A stretch of 64,000 nucleotides of DNA from assembly GCF_020497125.1 (NCBI RefSeq), contig NC_059075.1, positions 56,005,321-56,069,320 on the forward strand. The letters run 5' to 3'. Position numbers and translations under genes: made by a program. Under the pieces are notes generated by a model. It did no database searches, had not been told where the DNA came from, and saw nothing but the letters and a program-made list of their open reading frames with translations. The first letter of the stretch is position 1. Every line of letters begins with the position of its first letter. The stretch is from Mauremys mutica (taxonomy: Eukaryota; Chordata; Testudines; Geoemydidae). Positions 43,798 to 55,286 of the stretch are shown here, piece after piece.

Positions 43798-44192
43798 TGC
43801 ATCGCTGCCGGTGCTGCTGAGCTCGCCCCGATGTCCAACCAGGAACTGAGATTCAAAATGGCCAGACAGGAAAAGGAATTCAAATTTTCCCGGGGCTTTT
43901 CCTGTATGGCTGACCAGAACATCTGAGCTCGGACTGCTGTCCAGAGCGTCAACACAGTGGTGCACTGTGGGATAGCTCCCGGAGCTACTAAGGTCGATTT
44001 CCATCCACACATAGGCTAACTCGACATAGCCATGTCGAATTTAGCGCTACTCCCCTCGTCGGGGTGGAGTACCGAATTTGAACTAAAGAGCCCTCTAGGT
44101 CGAACTAATTAGCTTCCTGGTGTGGACGGGTGCACGGTTAAATCGAATTAACGCTGCTAAATTCGACATAAACTCCTAGTGTAGACCAGGCC
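43796..44192 (-). mobile_element. Second Harbinger copy: right-end fragment only
   Basis: Collinear, without obvious indels, with 24482-24879 of the full element. It includes TGCATCGCTGCCGGTGCTG, CCGGAGCTACTAAGGTCG, the TTCGA-rich subterminal zone and the terminal repeat ending GTGTAGACCAGGCC (44179-44192). It covers the upstream region of the Myb-like gene and just reaches its ATG (complement at 43800-43802). The rest of the element is missing, replaced by the CR1 fragment. Roughly one base in nine differs from the first copy by eye. Confidence 0.85.
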
Positions 44193-45639
44193 TTGGTAAA
44201 CTACTGCTATCCTGATCTTTGCTGGAACACAGTCACCAGCAGAGCTCATATCTTATGACAAGCTAATGGTGACTTCCTATTCTGACTAGGAGAAGTGAAA
44301 TTACCTGATCATAATTTCAAAATGGGTGAACTGTTTGCTTTTTTAGAAAACAATAAGATGTTTTCTGTGGCCAGGCATCAAGATTGAACCATCAAATTCA
44401 AACATCTGATTAAAATCATTCTAAAATGGGAAGCCTGTATGAGAGTGTAGCATTCACAGACCTTTGTTACCTGAAAGATGGGACACAGTGTTAACAGATT
44501 CTGACTACAAATGCTTTGTAGCATGTGCAAAGAATGTGGTATACAAACACACCTGTCTTAGAGGTTGTGATTTCTGTATGTTTACAGTAAGAAGTGAATC
44601 TTCAGTTCATTTGGTTGAATGAATGCTGTGCATTTTTTAGCTTTACCTTTTCTTTTCATGCAATAATAGGAACAAGGAATATATAAATTGTGATGTGTGA
44701 AAAAGCATATATAAAAATGCAGGATTATATGGGTATTTGCAAAGCTTGTCCCAGAAAACAGTTAAAATAAGCTGGATTTTATAGCTTCGTGAATTTGCAC
44801 ATTTCTATGTACTTTACTCTTGAATTCAAGCATGGTCCTTGTATATTAAGATTGAGATATGTGACACCATAGACAACTAAATACTGTGGGCTTATGAAGA
44901 GTCTGATCCAACTCCCACAGAATGTAGTAGGGGTCTTTCCATTGATTTAAATGGGTGTTGAATTAGACCCAGAATGTAAAGTTATTAACAAATGCACATA
45001 ATCTACTTTCTTAAATATACGTTCATTTCCAGTTTTATTGCTGTTGTAGACTTTTTGGATTTCACCATATGTAGCTTTAACCGAAGAAGTATGGTAGATA
45101 ATATCCAAAGATTCCTTCCAAGTTCTCATTTTCCTCTTTATATACATGCTGAACATTCCCTGTGTGCCAAACTGTTGCCATTGGTCAAACTCTATCCAAT
45201 AGAGCATGCATACAGTCTTTCTTTAAAAATACTGTTCCCTAAATCAATGAGGAAGAAGCAGACATTCATGTAGTAGATGCTTATCATCATCACCTTTTGC
45301 CTTCTCTGCCCCCTTCCCCACAGAGAATCTCTCATGTTCCTGAGCAGCATTGGCTTAGAAAATAATAATCCCTTGTGGAAAGCTTCTACAAACATGTTCT
45401 GACCACCTGCCCAACATGGATTGCAAATGATAGGTTGACCTGATAATGTTTGAATAGGCCAAATCAGGTGCCAAGCAACCTTAACTGTTACCATTCAGAA
45501 GCTAGTTAGCTGAGAGACAACCCACTAGACGATGAACGAGTTGTGACCTTTCCCCTTTTTGCAGATTCTCATATTTCTACAAGGAAAGAAGAGAAAATAC
45601 AAAAACTATCAAGTAGCAATACTGTGTCAGGAGAGCAGG
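44193..45639. other. Unique AT-rich DNA
   Basis: A possible diverged short palindromic repeat occurs at 44895-44975 (GTCTGATCCAACTCCCAC and GGTGTTGAATTAGACCC). No gene recognised. Confidence 0.4.
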
Positions 45640-45960
45640 TCGTAGGCAGTCAGGCCTAGTGGTTGGAGCCAAGGGTTGCTTCAGAGCCAGGAATCAGAGC
45701 CAAGGGTCAGCACTGGATTACTTCAAGTCAGGGAAAGCAGGAGCAAGACTGGGAAATGACTGGAAAAAGGCCAGTTGCAGGGCATAGTCTAGGCTGGAGC
45801 AAGGCTTGGAGTGAGATGAGTATAGGGAGGCATAGAATTCGGAGGCATGTGCATTGAGCAGCAGTTGATTCTTTGCTGATCTTAAGAGCAAGCCACCTGA
45901 CTGCCTTAACCAATCAGGTGGTTCTGCTGTGGCCCAGCTGCACTCATTGACTGCCTGATG
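45640..45960 (+). mobile_element. LTR-like repeat fragment
   Basis: The G-rich run of words GGAATCAGAGCCAAGGGTC, GGAGCAAGACTGGG and GGCTGGAGCAAGGC followed by AACCAATCAGGTGG (a CCAAT box) resembles turtle LTRs with 'gtcagggatccaagccggagtc' repeats. Boundaries and target duplication not found. Confidence 0.35.
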
Positions 45961-46969
45961 ATGGGGTAGATACAGCTGCAGGCCCTTATTTCTGACATAC
46001 AGTAAATACCTTCAGGTATCTTTTCAGTTAAGATAATCACTGTGTTCTTACAGCTGAAGGGAGGACAGGATTTGCCCTTCAAGTCAACCAAAAGTCTACT
46101 GCTTTAATTCCTTATTGCTGCTTTTTTGGGGGTGTGGGGGTGAGCTTTAGCATCAGTCACAGTGTTTACCAGAAAAAATCCAAAACCATACAGCAAATAT
46201 CAATTCAAGAGTTACTTAATCTATAGAAAAGTAACTGGGAATGCCTTTGTGTTTGACTGAAGCACTGTGGGGTACTAAGAACTAGACTGACAAATTAGAC
46301 AAAAGATTTTACTAATCCTATTCACTGTATACTGTTAAATATGTATGAAGTGGATTTATAACCTGTTTCTGAAGTTACTTTATCATCAGCTTCATTTGTA
46401 ATGAAAAAAAGTAGAACAATTTTACCACAGACTTTCTGTTGTATTTTGCTTCCAAAGTTTCACATTCATTTACCCGTGTTTCTGTCTCCCATTGATACAG
46501 GAAATACCATACTAGAGCCTGCCAAGCTGGAGTTTATTGGCTCTGTTAGAATCATGTTGTCAGAACTTGCCATTGTCAAGTTTCCCTCGCCTGCCCAAAC
46601 ATCAGCTTAAGCAAGTGAACAGATATCTTGAAACCAAAATGCTTTCTGCCCAAATGTGTTAAATAAGCACAGGCAAAAATGGCAGAGACAGATTCCTGTT
46701 GCTCCATGGCTTGATCAAATATCAAAATGTAATGTAAGCATTCACTGTGACTTTCCATTTAAATACCCAAGTATCAAAAAGAAGGAAGCATGCCCCATAA
46801 GTTAGATAAACTTTGGTGTGCGTGTGGGCGTGCGCACAATGTGGGAGCTGGGTGCTATCTATAACACTGTATATGCAGGTTATTAATTTTAGGTTACTAT
46901 CCTACAGTCCTTACTCAGACAAAGTTCCCATTGAAGCCATTTGGCATAGGGAGTTAAGAATTTGGCTCT

Positions 46970-47045
46970 ATAAGGCCCTGATTCTAGGCCCATTGAAGCC
47001 AATGGAAAGATTCCCTTTGACTTCAGTGGGCTTTGGGCTCAAAGT
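46970..47045. repeat. Short palindromic amniote repeat
   Basis: TAAGGCCCTGATTCTAGGCC, CATTGAAGCCAATGG, TGACTTCAGTGGGC and TTTGGGCTCA form the typical 'cccattgaagtcaatgg ... ttgacttcaatgggctttggg' palindrome. Same group as 1150-1222. Confidence 0.55.
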
Positions 47046-48065
47046 TTACAGTGTTTTATAAACACACAAAAAAAGGGGTAACATTTTGAAAAGTGACTTA
47101 GGAGCCTAAGTCTCAAAGTCTATGGGACTTGTGTTCCTGCATCATTTAGGTGTTTTGGGCCATTTTGCTCATGGTCCCTCCCCTCAGGATCTTATATAGA
47201 TGCACTTTCTATCCAGTGCCAACGAAGGGGAAAAAAAAGAGAATGCAAGAACTCTGTAGTCTCTGTGTTACCAGATATTCCAGGAGAGATTTAAATTGGT
47301 GTCTATCAAAGTTCAGCCCGATGAATTAAATATCAGTGCAAGCACATTATTCACAAAATGCAGTGCTGCTTTTTTCCCCAAAGAAGAATCTCTATCACTA
47401 TATCAAAAACAACTTAGTTTCCATGAAGCAGCCCGATCTTGCTTCATTTTAAAGAAAATTAGAATTACATACAGTATCACTAAAATCACTTACTGCTTTG
47501 CCGGCTGTTCTGAAAATGGGGAAAATGTGCAATTTTAGGTTCTCATCCAGATATCTTTGAAATTGCTGCTCTTTACAATATGAACCTCTGTATCTAGATG
47601 TCCTGTGAATAAAGGAATGTGGGTTCCGTGGATGCTACTTTGAGTCAGCTCAAAAAATGAAAAAAGAACTGTTCTTTTTGTCTCTTCAGTAGATTGGGTT
47701 ATTGTTAACATGGCATATAGCCCCCAGAATCAATATGACATCCTGAAACTTTCTCTAAAATGAGGTTACCTAGAAACATTTATGTCTTACATGATTATGC
47801 CTCCAAGACATGTGATAATATTTGCTCAGTTTCTTTTGTTTTCCTGTTAACATTTTCATTTAAAAGTTTTTGATAATTTTCTGCTATCTCTCCCTTCTTT
47901 GTGTTTCTCATGTACTTCTTTTTCAGATAGTCTAGCTGAATTAACTGAAGAATAAAACTATAATACAGTCTTATTATAAGCAGAACAAAATGAAGATGAT
48001 CTGATGAGATAAATCACTGAAGGTTAATAGCTTTTTAAAAATCAATCTTCCTTACAGAGGAAAAG
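47046..48065. other. AT-rich DNA, nothing recognised
   Basis: An 80-codon open frame at 47296-47538 has no recognisable motif and no splice context. Confidence 0.4.
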
Positions 48066-48245
48066 GGTAAATGGCTTAGTGGATGAAACATTGGCCTCTC
48101 ACCTTTGTGACCATAGTTCAAGTCTAAACTGTGAAGGCCCTGAGTTACATGAGTTTATTGGGCTGAGATCAGTCTCCAGTGGGCAGGAGTCTGCATTACA
48201 AGGTTCCTGCATGTAATTTGCCATATAGGCAGTACTGATGCATGA
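48066..48245 (+). repeat. tRNA-derived SINE
   Basis: A pol III A box TGGCTTAGTGG (48072-48082) fits TRGYNNARNGG exactly. A B-box-like AGTTCAAGTCT follows at 48115-48125 (consensus GGTTCGANTCC, several matches), 33 bases after the A box, the tRNA spacing. The tail continues through GGCTGAGATCAGTCTCC without tRNA 3' pairing, so this is a SINE and not a tRNA gene. Confidence 0.58.
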
Positions 48246-49102
48246 AGTTAATGTAGACTGGGTGAAGTGAGATGGACAAACCAGAATTAACATCACTCTA
48301 AGCAAAGTGTGAGAAAATTCCCACTGAAGTCCTCTTGTTCTATATCAGTGCTGTGGATTAATTAAGGACATTAGTTTCCAGAGCTGCTTTTGGCCTTTTG
48401 TCAGCCATAAATATAGTTCCATACTTTTCACAAACAATTATTATGAAAAATATGAAACTTTAAACAAATTAAAAGAGAGGTTTAATAATTGTAACTGATC
48501 ATTTTAAATACCAAGTTCAGTCAAAGAAATAATTTATCTCAGCTGTTATTTTAGAGAATAAAATAATTGAAGCATCAGAGGTTTAAGCAAAAGTGGGGAA
48601 AATTAAAAATAAAAAACAGTATTTTTAGTGCAATTTATTAGCATGCTAATCAACTTTTAATCAGATATTAGTCTGATAATATGTGTATTCCCATCAGTCA
48701 TGCACATGCAATGACTATTAAATGGGCTTCTTTCTGATTTAGTTTTAATAATATGTTTTTAATGGAAAAGTACAATGGGTTTTGAATAGAATAAGAGCGA
48801 CCCAAACTGTTTGCTGAATGAACACATGTGGCACAGGAAACTTGTCAATAAGGAAACTGTAGTAAGCTTGACGTGTTCCCTTTGTAAGTAAAGATGTGTA
48901 GTGTCTAAATAAAAGCCGAATTTTTTTATCTTCTGAGGAGAGTTATTTCCTAAGACACAACAATGTTGAGGAATCCTCTTATATGAATGGGAAAGGAAAT
49001 TGTTTTTGGTTTAGTTGGTTGGCTTTTGCAACAGGATGCATGCAGTCTGCAGCACAGGTGTGTGTTGTGAGAATGTGTATGTGTGTCTGTACATATATGT
49101 AA

Positions 49103-49222
49103 TCAATTATGCATCACCATGTGAATGTATGGTGTCTTTACCGACAAAAAGATACCTTATATACATGGTATCTATTTTTATCTGTAAAGACACCATACAT
49201 TCACATGGTGATGCATAATTGA
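49103..49222. repeat. 120-nt hairpin: 38-bp perfect inverted repeat
   Basis: Left arm 49103-49140 and right arm 49185-49222 are exact reverse complements over 38 bases (start TCAATTATGCATCACCATG; mirror ends CATGGTGATGCATAATTGA). Inside, GATACC (49151-49156) pairs with GGTATC (49167-49172), and the A-rich strand beside it partly pairs, leaving a loop near 49157-49166. Flanks are TA-rich. Candidates are a small Tc1/mariner-like MITE or a microRNA-like precursor. The perfect arms imply recent origin or selection. Confidence 0.85.
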
Positions 49223-49582
49223 TATATAATACATATACAAAATATTATGCATGCCAGAACTTAAAGAATGGGTTCATGCTAAAATGTTTATCCTCTCATG
49301 ACTCTTTCATACTAATCCCAGTGATTTATTTATGATCATTGTTTACTGCTAATTCAAGCCAACTGCAAATCCCTTTGTTTTGATCAAAGCATTTTTTTTT
49401 GCCCAAGATTGATGGATGGCTTTGTCATTTGTGAGGTAATATGTTAAAGGTCATGAGTTAATATGTCCTATGGAACTCGGTTTTCCTCTCATCTCCCTTT
49501 CCCAAATGGGTGGAGAGAGAGCTCCATTTCTTTGTAATGCCCATTTGTAACTAAATTAAAAATGTGTATATGCATGTGTAGT

Positions 49583-49604
49583 CATATATATATATATATA
49601 TATA
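49583..49604. repeat. (TA)n microsatellite
   Basis: About eleven TA units, flanked by GTAGTCA on the left and CACGCATAG on the right. Simple repeat. Confidence 0.85.
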
Positions 49605-50626
49605 CACGCATAGTCACCTTTAAAATAATTTTATACTAAAAACCTTTTTGTAATAATCTATCGCTGCCTAAATCAAGTATCATTATTATCCCTTTTAAAT
49701 TAAACTATCCACAAAACATGCATTTACTTTCAGTTATAGAAAATGCTAATAATGCTTTTAGAATGGTCTTTAAAAAGTCTAATTATATCATTTAAAAATT
49801 GAGAGACCAAAGGGCAAGCTAAATTCTCCTAACATAAATCAGACTTTTTTATTTCAATGACTTTAAAAACCTCAAATGCAGTAATTTTAATAGCAATGAA
49901 AGAATGAATAAGTCATAACTCCGCCTGATCACATAACTGTCTATAACTGTTATTAAATGCTCCAAAATAAGTGAACTCATTATGTTTCTGCACTGCTTTT
50001 AGCTAATCTAAGATTCTGCTCACTTAATCATGCAGAAGAGGCTTTAGCACAGTTTTAGACCCTCAGCAAGGTCACTTCAATGGCTTTTTTTTTCTGTTCT
50101 ATGCTGATCATTTAAGAACAGTACTTTGACCTGAAACTGATGATCTCTCATATAAGCGTGAATGTTTAACCCCGAAAAGGTTATGTTTCAGATGTACATT
50201 TGTACAGCCTATTGTCATATTTGCTGCAAACTGAGCCAGACACTCTTTTCAAGAAAGGAGGAAATACCCATCAGAATTTGTAAATGTCCTGTGCATGATG
50301 AAAGTACATTTTATGATACCTTCAGAGTAGTGATTTTAAAACATGTGATCCCACTATGAACTCTTTAATGAGTTCTAATTGGCTTTAAAGGGATGGTGAT
50401 TAAATGCTGTTTTTTACTATAGGTTTCTGTCAGACAATACATAAATCTAACTTGTAGAATTTACCTAGCAATATAATTGGCTTTGGCATGATAAATGGAG
50501 CCCACTTAGGCAAACTTTACATACAGTAAAAACTATAAACGCATTCAAAAGCTGGGAACTTTATGGAATAAATGTTATGCCTTTTTTGTGCATGATGTCC
50601 ATGCTACCAAACAAAGCGTTTTTAAG

Positions 50627-50930
50627 GCTGCATCAACGCTATGAGCTATCTCTGTGATTCGGAGCTCACGTACGTATATACATACTAGTGCTCACTGAGC
50701 TAGCGCAAGTAGGAATAGTAGTGTAGCTGCATTAGCGCTGGCACGGCTTAGCTGTGCCAAGTACAAACCTGCCTGAAACCAGTGGGTATGTACTCAGCAT
50801 GGCTAAGCCATGCCAACGCTGCTATGCTACTATTTATACTCCCACTAGCACTCGTTGAGCCAGCACAAATATGTGGATCTGAGCTGGAAATCAGACCCCT
50901 TGCTCATACGGTGAACATAGCCTGGATGTC
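50627..50930. mobile_element. Palindromic MITE (turtle hAT-like)
   Basis: Left words GCGCTGGCACGGCTTAGC and CACTGAGCTAGCGCAAG are matched inversely by GGCTAAGCCATGCCAACGC and CTAGCACTCGTTGAGCC. ATAGTAGTGTAGC is mirrored by GCTATGCTACTATT. The whole about 300-bp block folds into one long imperfect hairpin around 50780. No coding capacity. Ends too diverged to read a target duplication. Confidence 0.62.
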
Positions 50931-51047
50931 AGGAAAGTGTGTCTTCAGAAACTTCTACTAAGCATCAAGGTCTTCTCTTCTGAAATCAATGGAAAAACTC
51001 ATTGCTTCAGTGGGAACAAGATTGGGCTCAATAACAATTTAATCATA

Positions 51048-51290
51048 GACTAAGGCTACCATTTTCCGACACTTGCGTGCATGCTTAACTTTACTCACCT
51101 GAGCAGTCCCACTGATCTCAATTAGATGTCTTCACATGAGTGAAGTTAAGCACGTGCATACATGTTTTCAGGATTGGGGCTTAAAGGCCTAATCCTGCAA
51201 ACACTCACTCCCCAGCATAATACTTATCGCTGTGAGTAGTCTGATGAAAGCCAGTGGAACTACTCATGGCAGGCAGCATCAGCTAGGACC
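51048..51290. repeat. Pair of short palindromic amniote repeats
   Basis: At 51070-51175, GCATGCTTAACTTTACTCAC is mirrored by ATGAGTGAAGTTAAGCACG, giving a palindrome of the 'gcaaagcacttaagcatgtgcttaactttaagc' family. It is followed at 51180-51290 by GGCCTAATCCTGCAAACACT ... GTGAGTAGTCTGATGAAAG, a sister repeat of the same kind. Confidence 0.6.
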
Positions 51291-52024
51291 AAGCCCTAAG
51301 ACCTAAGCCCTAAATTGTGGCTTTTCACCACTGCTTCTCACTGGATCTCTGACTCACAACTTGTGGAAAGCAGCCACTCTCTGGCTCTTTCCAGGGCTGC
51401 AGCATTTGCTCTGTCCTGTGCAAAGCCAGCTCTGCTAGATGATGTGGAAAGGGAGTTTGGGACCTGGCGTCAGAGTTGCAGGATTTTCCTGTTGCCCTGC
51501 TCTATTAGCAAGTATTGGAACCCAACACAGAACTACAGGTTAATTACGGCTTACTTTGTGGGCCAGATGTAGTGCATTAGAATCCCCCTTCAGTAAAAGG
51601 GAGGTGCGATTAGCCTTCTGGCAGACCCAAAATGAAATTGTCTTTTTTGCAATGGCATGATCCCTGGCTGTTGCTCAGCATCTCTTGGGATTAGGGCCAT
51701 GATTAAAGGAGATCTAGATTGTACCATTAAAGCAATCCCTGAATGGAGAGTGGTGGAGAACCATGCTACCCTGGGGGTACGGGCACTCAGGAAAGGATTG
51801 TGACTAACAATGGTACCCTTACTTCTCAGGCTCCCTGTGGTAGAGCAGGAGTATGTAGGTGGCAGCACCATTCCCATCCTGTTTGGGATGACGGGCACCT
51901 CCAGGGACAACTGAAGGTAGCAGTCCCCACACTCTGTTAAACACAGGGACTGTGAATGTCCCCATTCCTTACATGGCTACACACATTGCTGAGGGCTTAT
52001 TGCTTAGATTAGATTTACAGAGTT

Positions 52025-52145
52025 TGGAATGTAAGCTCTTGAGGGCATGGACTATGTTTGTTATATGATTGTTCACTGCCTAGCACAATGGGGCCTGGGT
52101 CTCTAGGCACTACTGCAATACAAGTACATTATAATAATAATTAAT
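52025..52145 (+). repeat. L2/CR1-tail-like interspersed repeat, copy 3
   Basis: TGTAAGCTCTTGAGGGCATG, GACTATGTTTG, TGCCTAGCACAATGGGGCC and GCACTACTGCAATACAAG appear in the same order as in copies 28355-28470 and 36425-36540. The tail here continues as ATAATAATAATTAATAA. Confidence 0.68.
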
Positions 52146-53509
52146 AATTGCTTCTGCATTGGCACAAAGGCAAGAGGCAATGTGGCCTTCCACATTTGTG
52201 CAATGCTTTGACATCCTAAGACAAAAGGTACTTTAGAAGTGCAGTGTTATAAAAAGAAATATTTTGATACATGATGAATTAAATATACTGCTGATCTACC
52301 TTAGAAGATGCATAGAAATTGCATCCCACACATATTTCCAGATGGGTGAAGCTGGTGCATTTTCAAACACACACACAAATTAATAAAAACAGACTGCAAA
52401 ATAGCTGTTTGTGGGTATTTATAGCTGGACATGAGAACAAAATAATAATATCTTAATATTATTTGCTTGGAGACAATATTTAATTAAAATGTAAGTTGTG
52501 GCTTGTGCTATTTAGATAAATGGTTGAGACTTAGTTTTCCTTTTCTCATTTTAGATAAGTAAGTGTACAAACACAGGTTCAAAGGAGACAAACTCAGTTC
52601 TGCCTGAGTATGAAAAGGAATTTCCCCAAATCTCACTGGAGGGTCATTGTAGACTTAGTCCCATTTTTCTGCATTTCTTTTCCTTATCTCAGACAGGGGA
52701 CCTCAATAATAGAACAAAAAGGTAGAAGCTGAATTGTGTGATTGCAGATTGGTAGAGCCCCTTAGTGTTGTTGCTCTCCTGGCCTGTGTTCTCTCTGTGA
52801 AATCAGGCCACAGAAACACTTAAACAAGTCAGGTTCATGCAGCGTTGCTCTAACTATGATAAATTGTTGTGACATCATGGTACTGCCACTGGGCAGTGCC
52901 ACAAAATCACTGCTGTGAGGAGAAAATCTTTAATAAAAAAAAAAGTATACATTCTCTTCTAAACAGGTTACTTCCATACTAGGAAAACAACATCCAGCTG
53001 CATATTAACAGCAAAAGTCATATCTTCAGACTGAAGATATAAGAGCAAAATATTGCTGTAAGAATAACAAATAAGAAATATTGACTAGAAATATGCATGA
53101 ACCAAAACTCCAGTCAAGCACCCTGAGCTTTAGACATGTTCCAAATCCACATGTGGGTCTGGATCAGAGTTCTGCTTTTATAATGTGTTCCGTCTTTATA
53201 ATTCAACAGATCAAAACACTGAACTTTGGGGTGGTCATAATCCACATTTTTGCAGCTTGATGCCATCTCTGAGATTTAGGAAATGTTTCAGAGATGATCC
53301 ATGAGTAATTTTGCAAGTAAAAGTGCTGAATTCAGATAGCAATGATTTGCGAGATACTATTATTCATACATACATGGTCATCTGCCAAGTAGTAGTGATC
53401 ATGTTTGTAAATCCCCACAGCTTAACAAATTTTAGCAAGAACTACAATGTGTAAAATGTGCTATAAAATTTTATTAGTCATTCATTATTATTCTCTTTAA
53501 AACTTTCAG

Positions 53510-53660
53510 TCATTCAGTCAGGTACTAGAAAATAATACCACGTGACTTGGGTGAGCAGTCACACAATATAAAGAACTAATACCAAATACTTGAAACAAAA
53601 AATTCATGACCAATCCATACACTGCAAATTATTTGTCAGACTATTTTGCAGGTACTTACA
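53510..53660 (+). repeat. Dispersed repeat copy 2 (CACGTGACTTGGGTGA-type)
   Basis: ACCACGTGACTTGGGTGAGC, AGTCACACAATATAAAGAAC and TATTTTGCAGGTACTTAC match the copy at 13640-13790. Boundaries approximate. Confidence 0.48.
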
Positions 53661-55202
53661 TCTAACAAACACAGTCATAGAAATCAGGATCGACTCACTC
53701 AGGAACCAAAAAAGGAAGAATGGCCTGATCCCTCATTGAATTGGTAGGAGCATTGACTTCGTAGGTACAGTATCAAGCCCTACATTTGTAATTAATCTTA
53801 TTTTAAAAGGTTTGACCAACCCAGGCGGGGGATTTCTGCCTGGACAACAAAATAACTACTTGCAACTTTTTCTGCTAATTTCACACGTAGTTGAACAGGG
53901 GTTTCATTTCAGAAAAATTCTAGTGGGGGCAAAGTTTGCTTTTCTAATGACTATATCCAAAGTCTGGGCACGTAGAATAGGTAAAAATGGAAGACAAAAT
54001 GGAGCATATAGACCTATAGAAAGTCATAATTTTTGTCACCTTTCAGGCCAATGACAGTACAGTACGTTGTGCGGAAGCATACTGTGTTACTGTGTGAAAC
54101 CCCTGTTTGGAACTGCCACGTCTTGTTTAGGATGCAAAATGTCTGCGTGGAAATATGAATCCATATAAAACCCTTCTGATTTCAGGTCTGCAAACAATTC
54201 AAAACTCCAACCAGGACCATCAAGGTTTGTGTGAACATTTCAAGCAAATGTTGGGCCCTGTTTTAAGTGAACCTAGGCTGATTTATATGCAGATCTCAGA
54301 AACCAGATGAAATTGTCATTTTTCACGGTTTCATTTAGATATTTGCATTTGTTTACAGCCAAAATATAAAGCAAAGCTCAGAGGCTACAAACCTATGTAG
54401 ATCAGAACCAGAGAAAATACTCACAGGTCACCTGAGAAGTGAAACCTCACTGCTCTAGTTGTTATAATATTGTACAATATGATGCAACATGGTACAGCAG
54501 TCCAAGAACAGTATTTTCACATCTCCACTACCTACTGTATGCACTAGGTTAGCTGTTCAGCACCCAAAATGTTTTTAGCCAAAGTATAAATATGCTTATT
54601 TGAAAGGAGACAGTAAGCTGAAGGCAAGATGACAACCAGCAAAATAAATAGAACATGCACCATAACTATATAGTAAGAGGCAACAAAAAGGTGAATAAAG
54701 TGAAAAGAAGATGCAGGAGCCAAATCATCTGATGGAACTTCCAGAGCTGCAGAGATCTCCTTATGGAAACAATACAGAGAGAGATGCATCAGAAATACCT
54801 TGAAACACACACTACTGAGATATAGATTGGGTAGGGATGGCTACATTTTTCAAGCATAGACCCACATAGTGTCTGACATACTCTCCAGACAACTGTATAT
54901 TTATTTTAAAACTGTCAGTCAAATGGCAAAGAAAAGACAAAAGGAATGCATCTTCAGCTGCACCCTGTAGGTTTCTAGGCTTGCACTGTGTCAGGCTCAG
55001 CCAAGGGGAGCAAACGTTTTGGAGGTGTCTAAGGGTATAGTCCTCTTTGTGCTTTTATTTAAAAAAATAATGTGCAAGGTGCTTCTTTAAAAAGCCAGAG
55101 CAAGAATAAATACCGATTGCTTGTTAGGAAATTTTTGACCAATTCTGACTAATTGAGCTAATCATCTAAAATATGTATTAATTTCCCAAACTCTTTTTTA
55201 AG

Positions 55203-55204
55203 AC

Positions 55205-55282
<78 letters not shown>
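55203..55282. repeat. Compound (CT)n(CA)n microsatellite
   Basis: About 12 CT units run into about 28 CA units without interruption. The long pure CA run would be highly polymorphic. An apparent open frame on the minus strand (poly Val-Cys) is an artefact of this repeat. Confidence 0.95.

Positions 55283-55286
<4 letters not shown>

Noticed and set aside
48066..48140. Possible tRNA gene from the A and B boxes
   Set aside because: No acceptor-stem pairing or clean anticodon arm; it fits an old tRNA-derived SINE.
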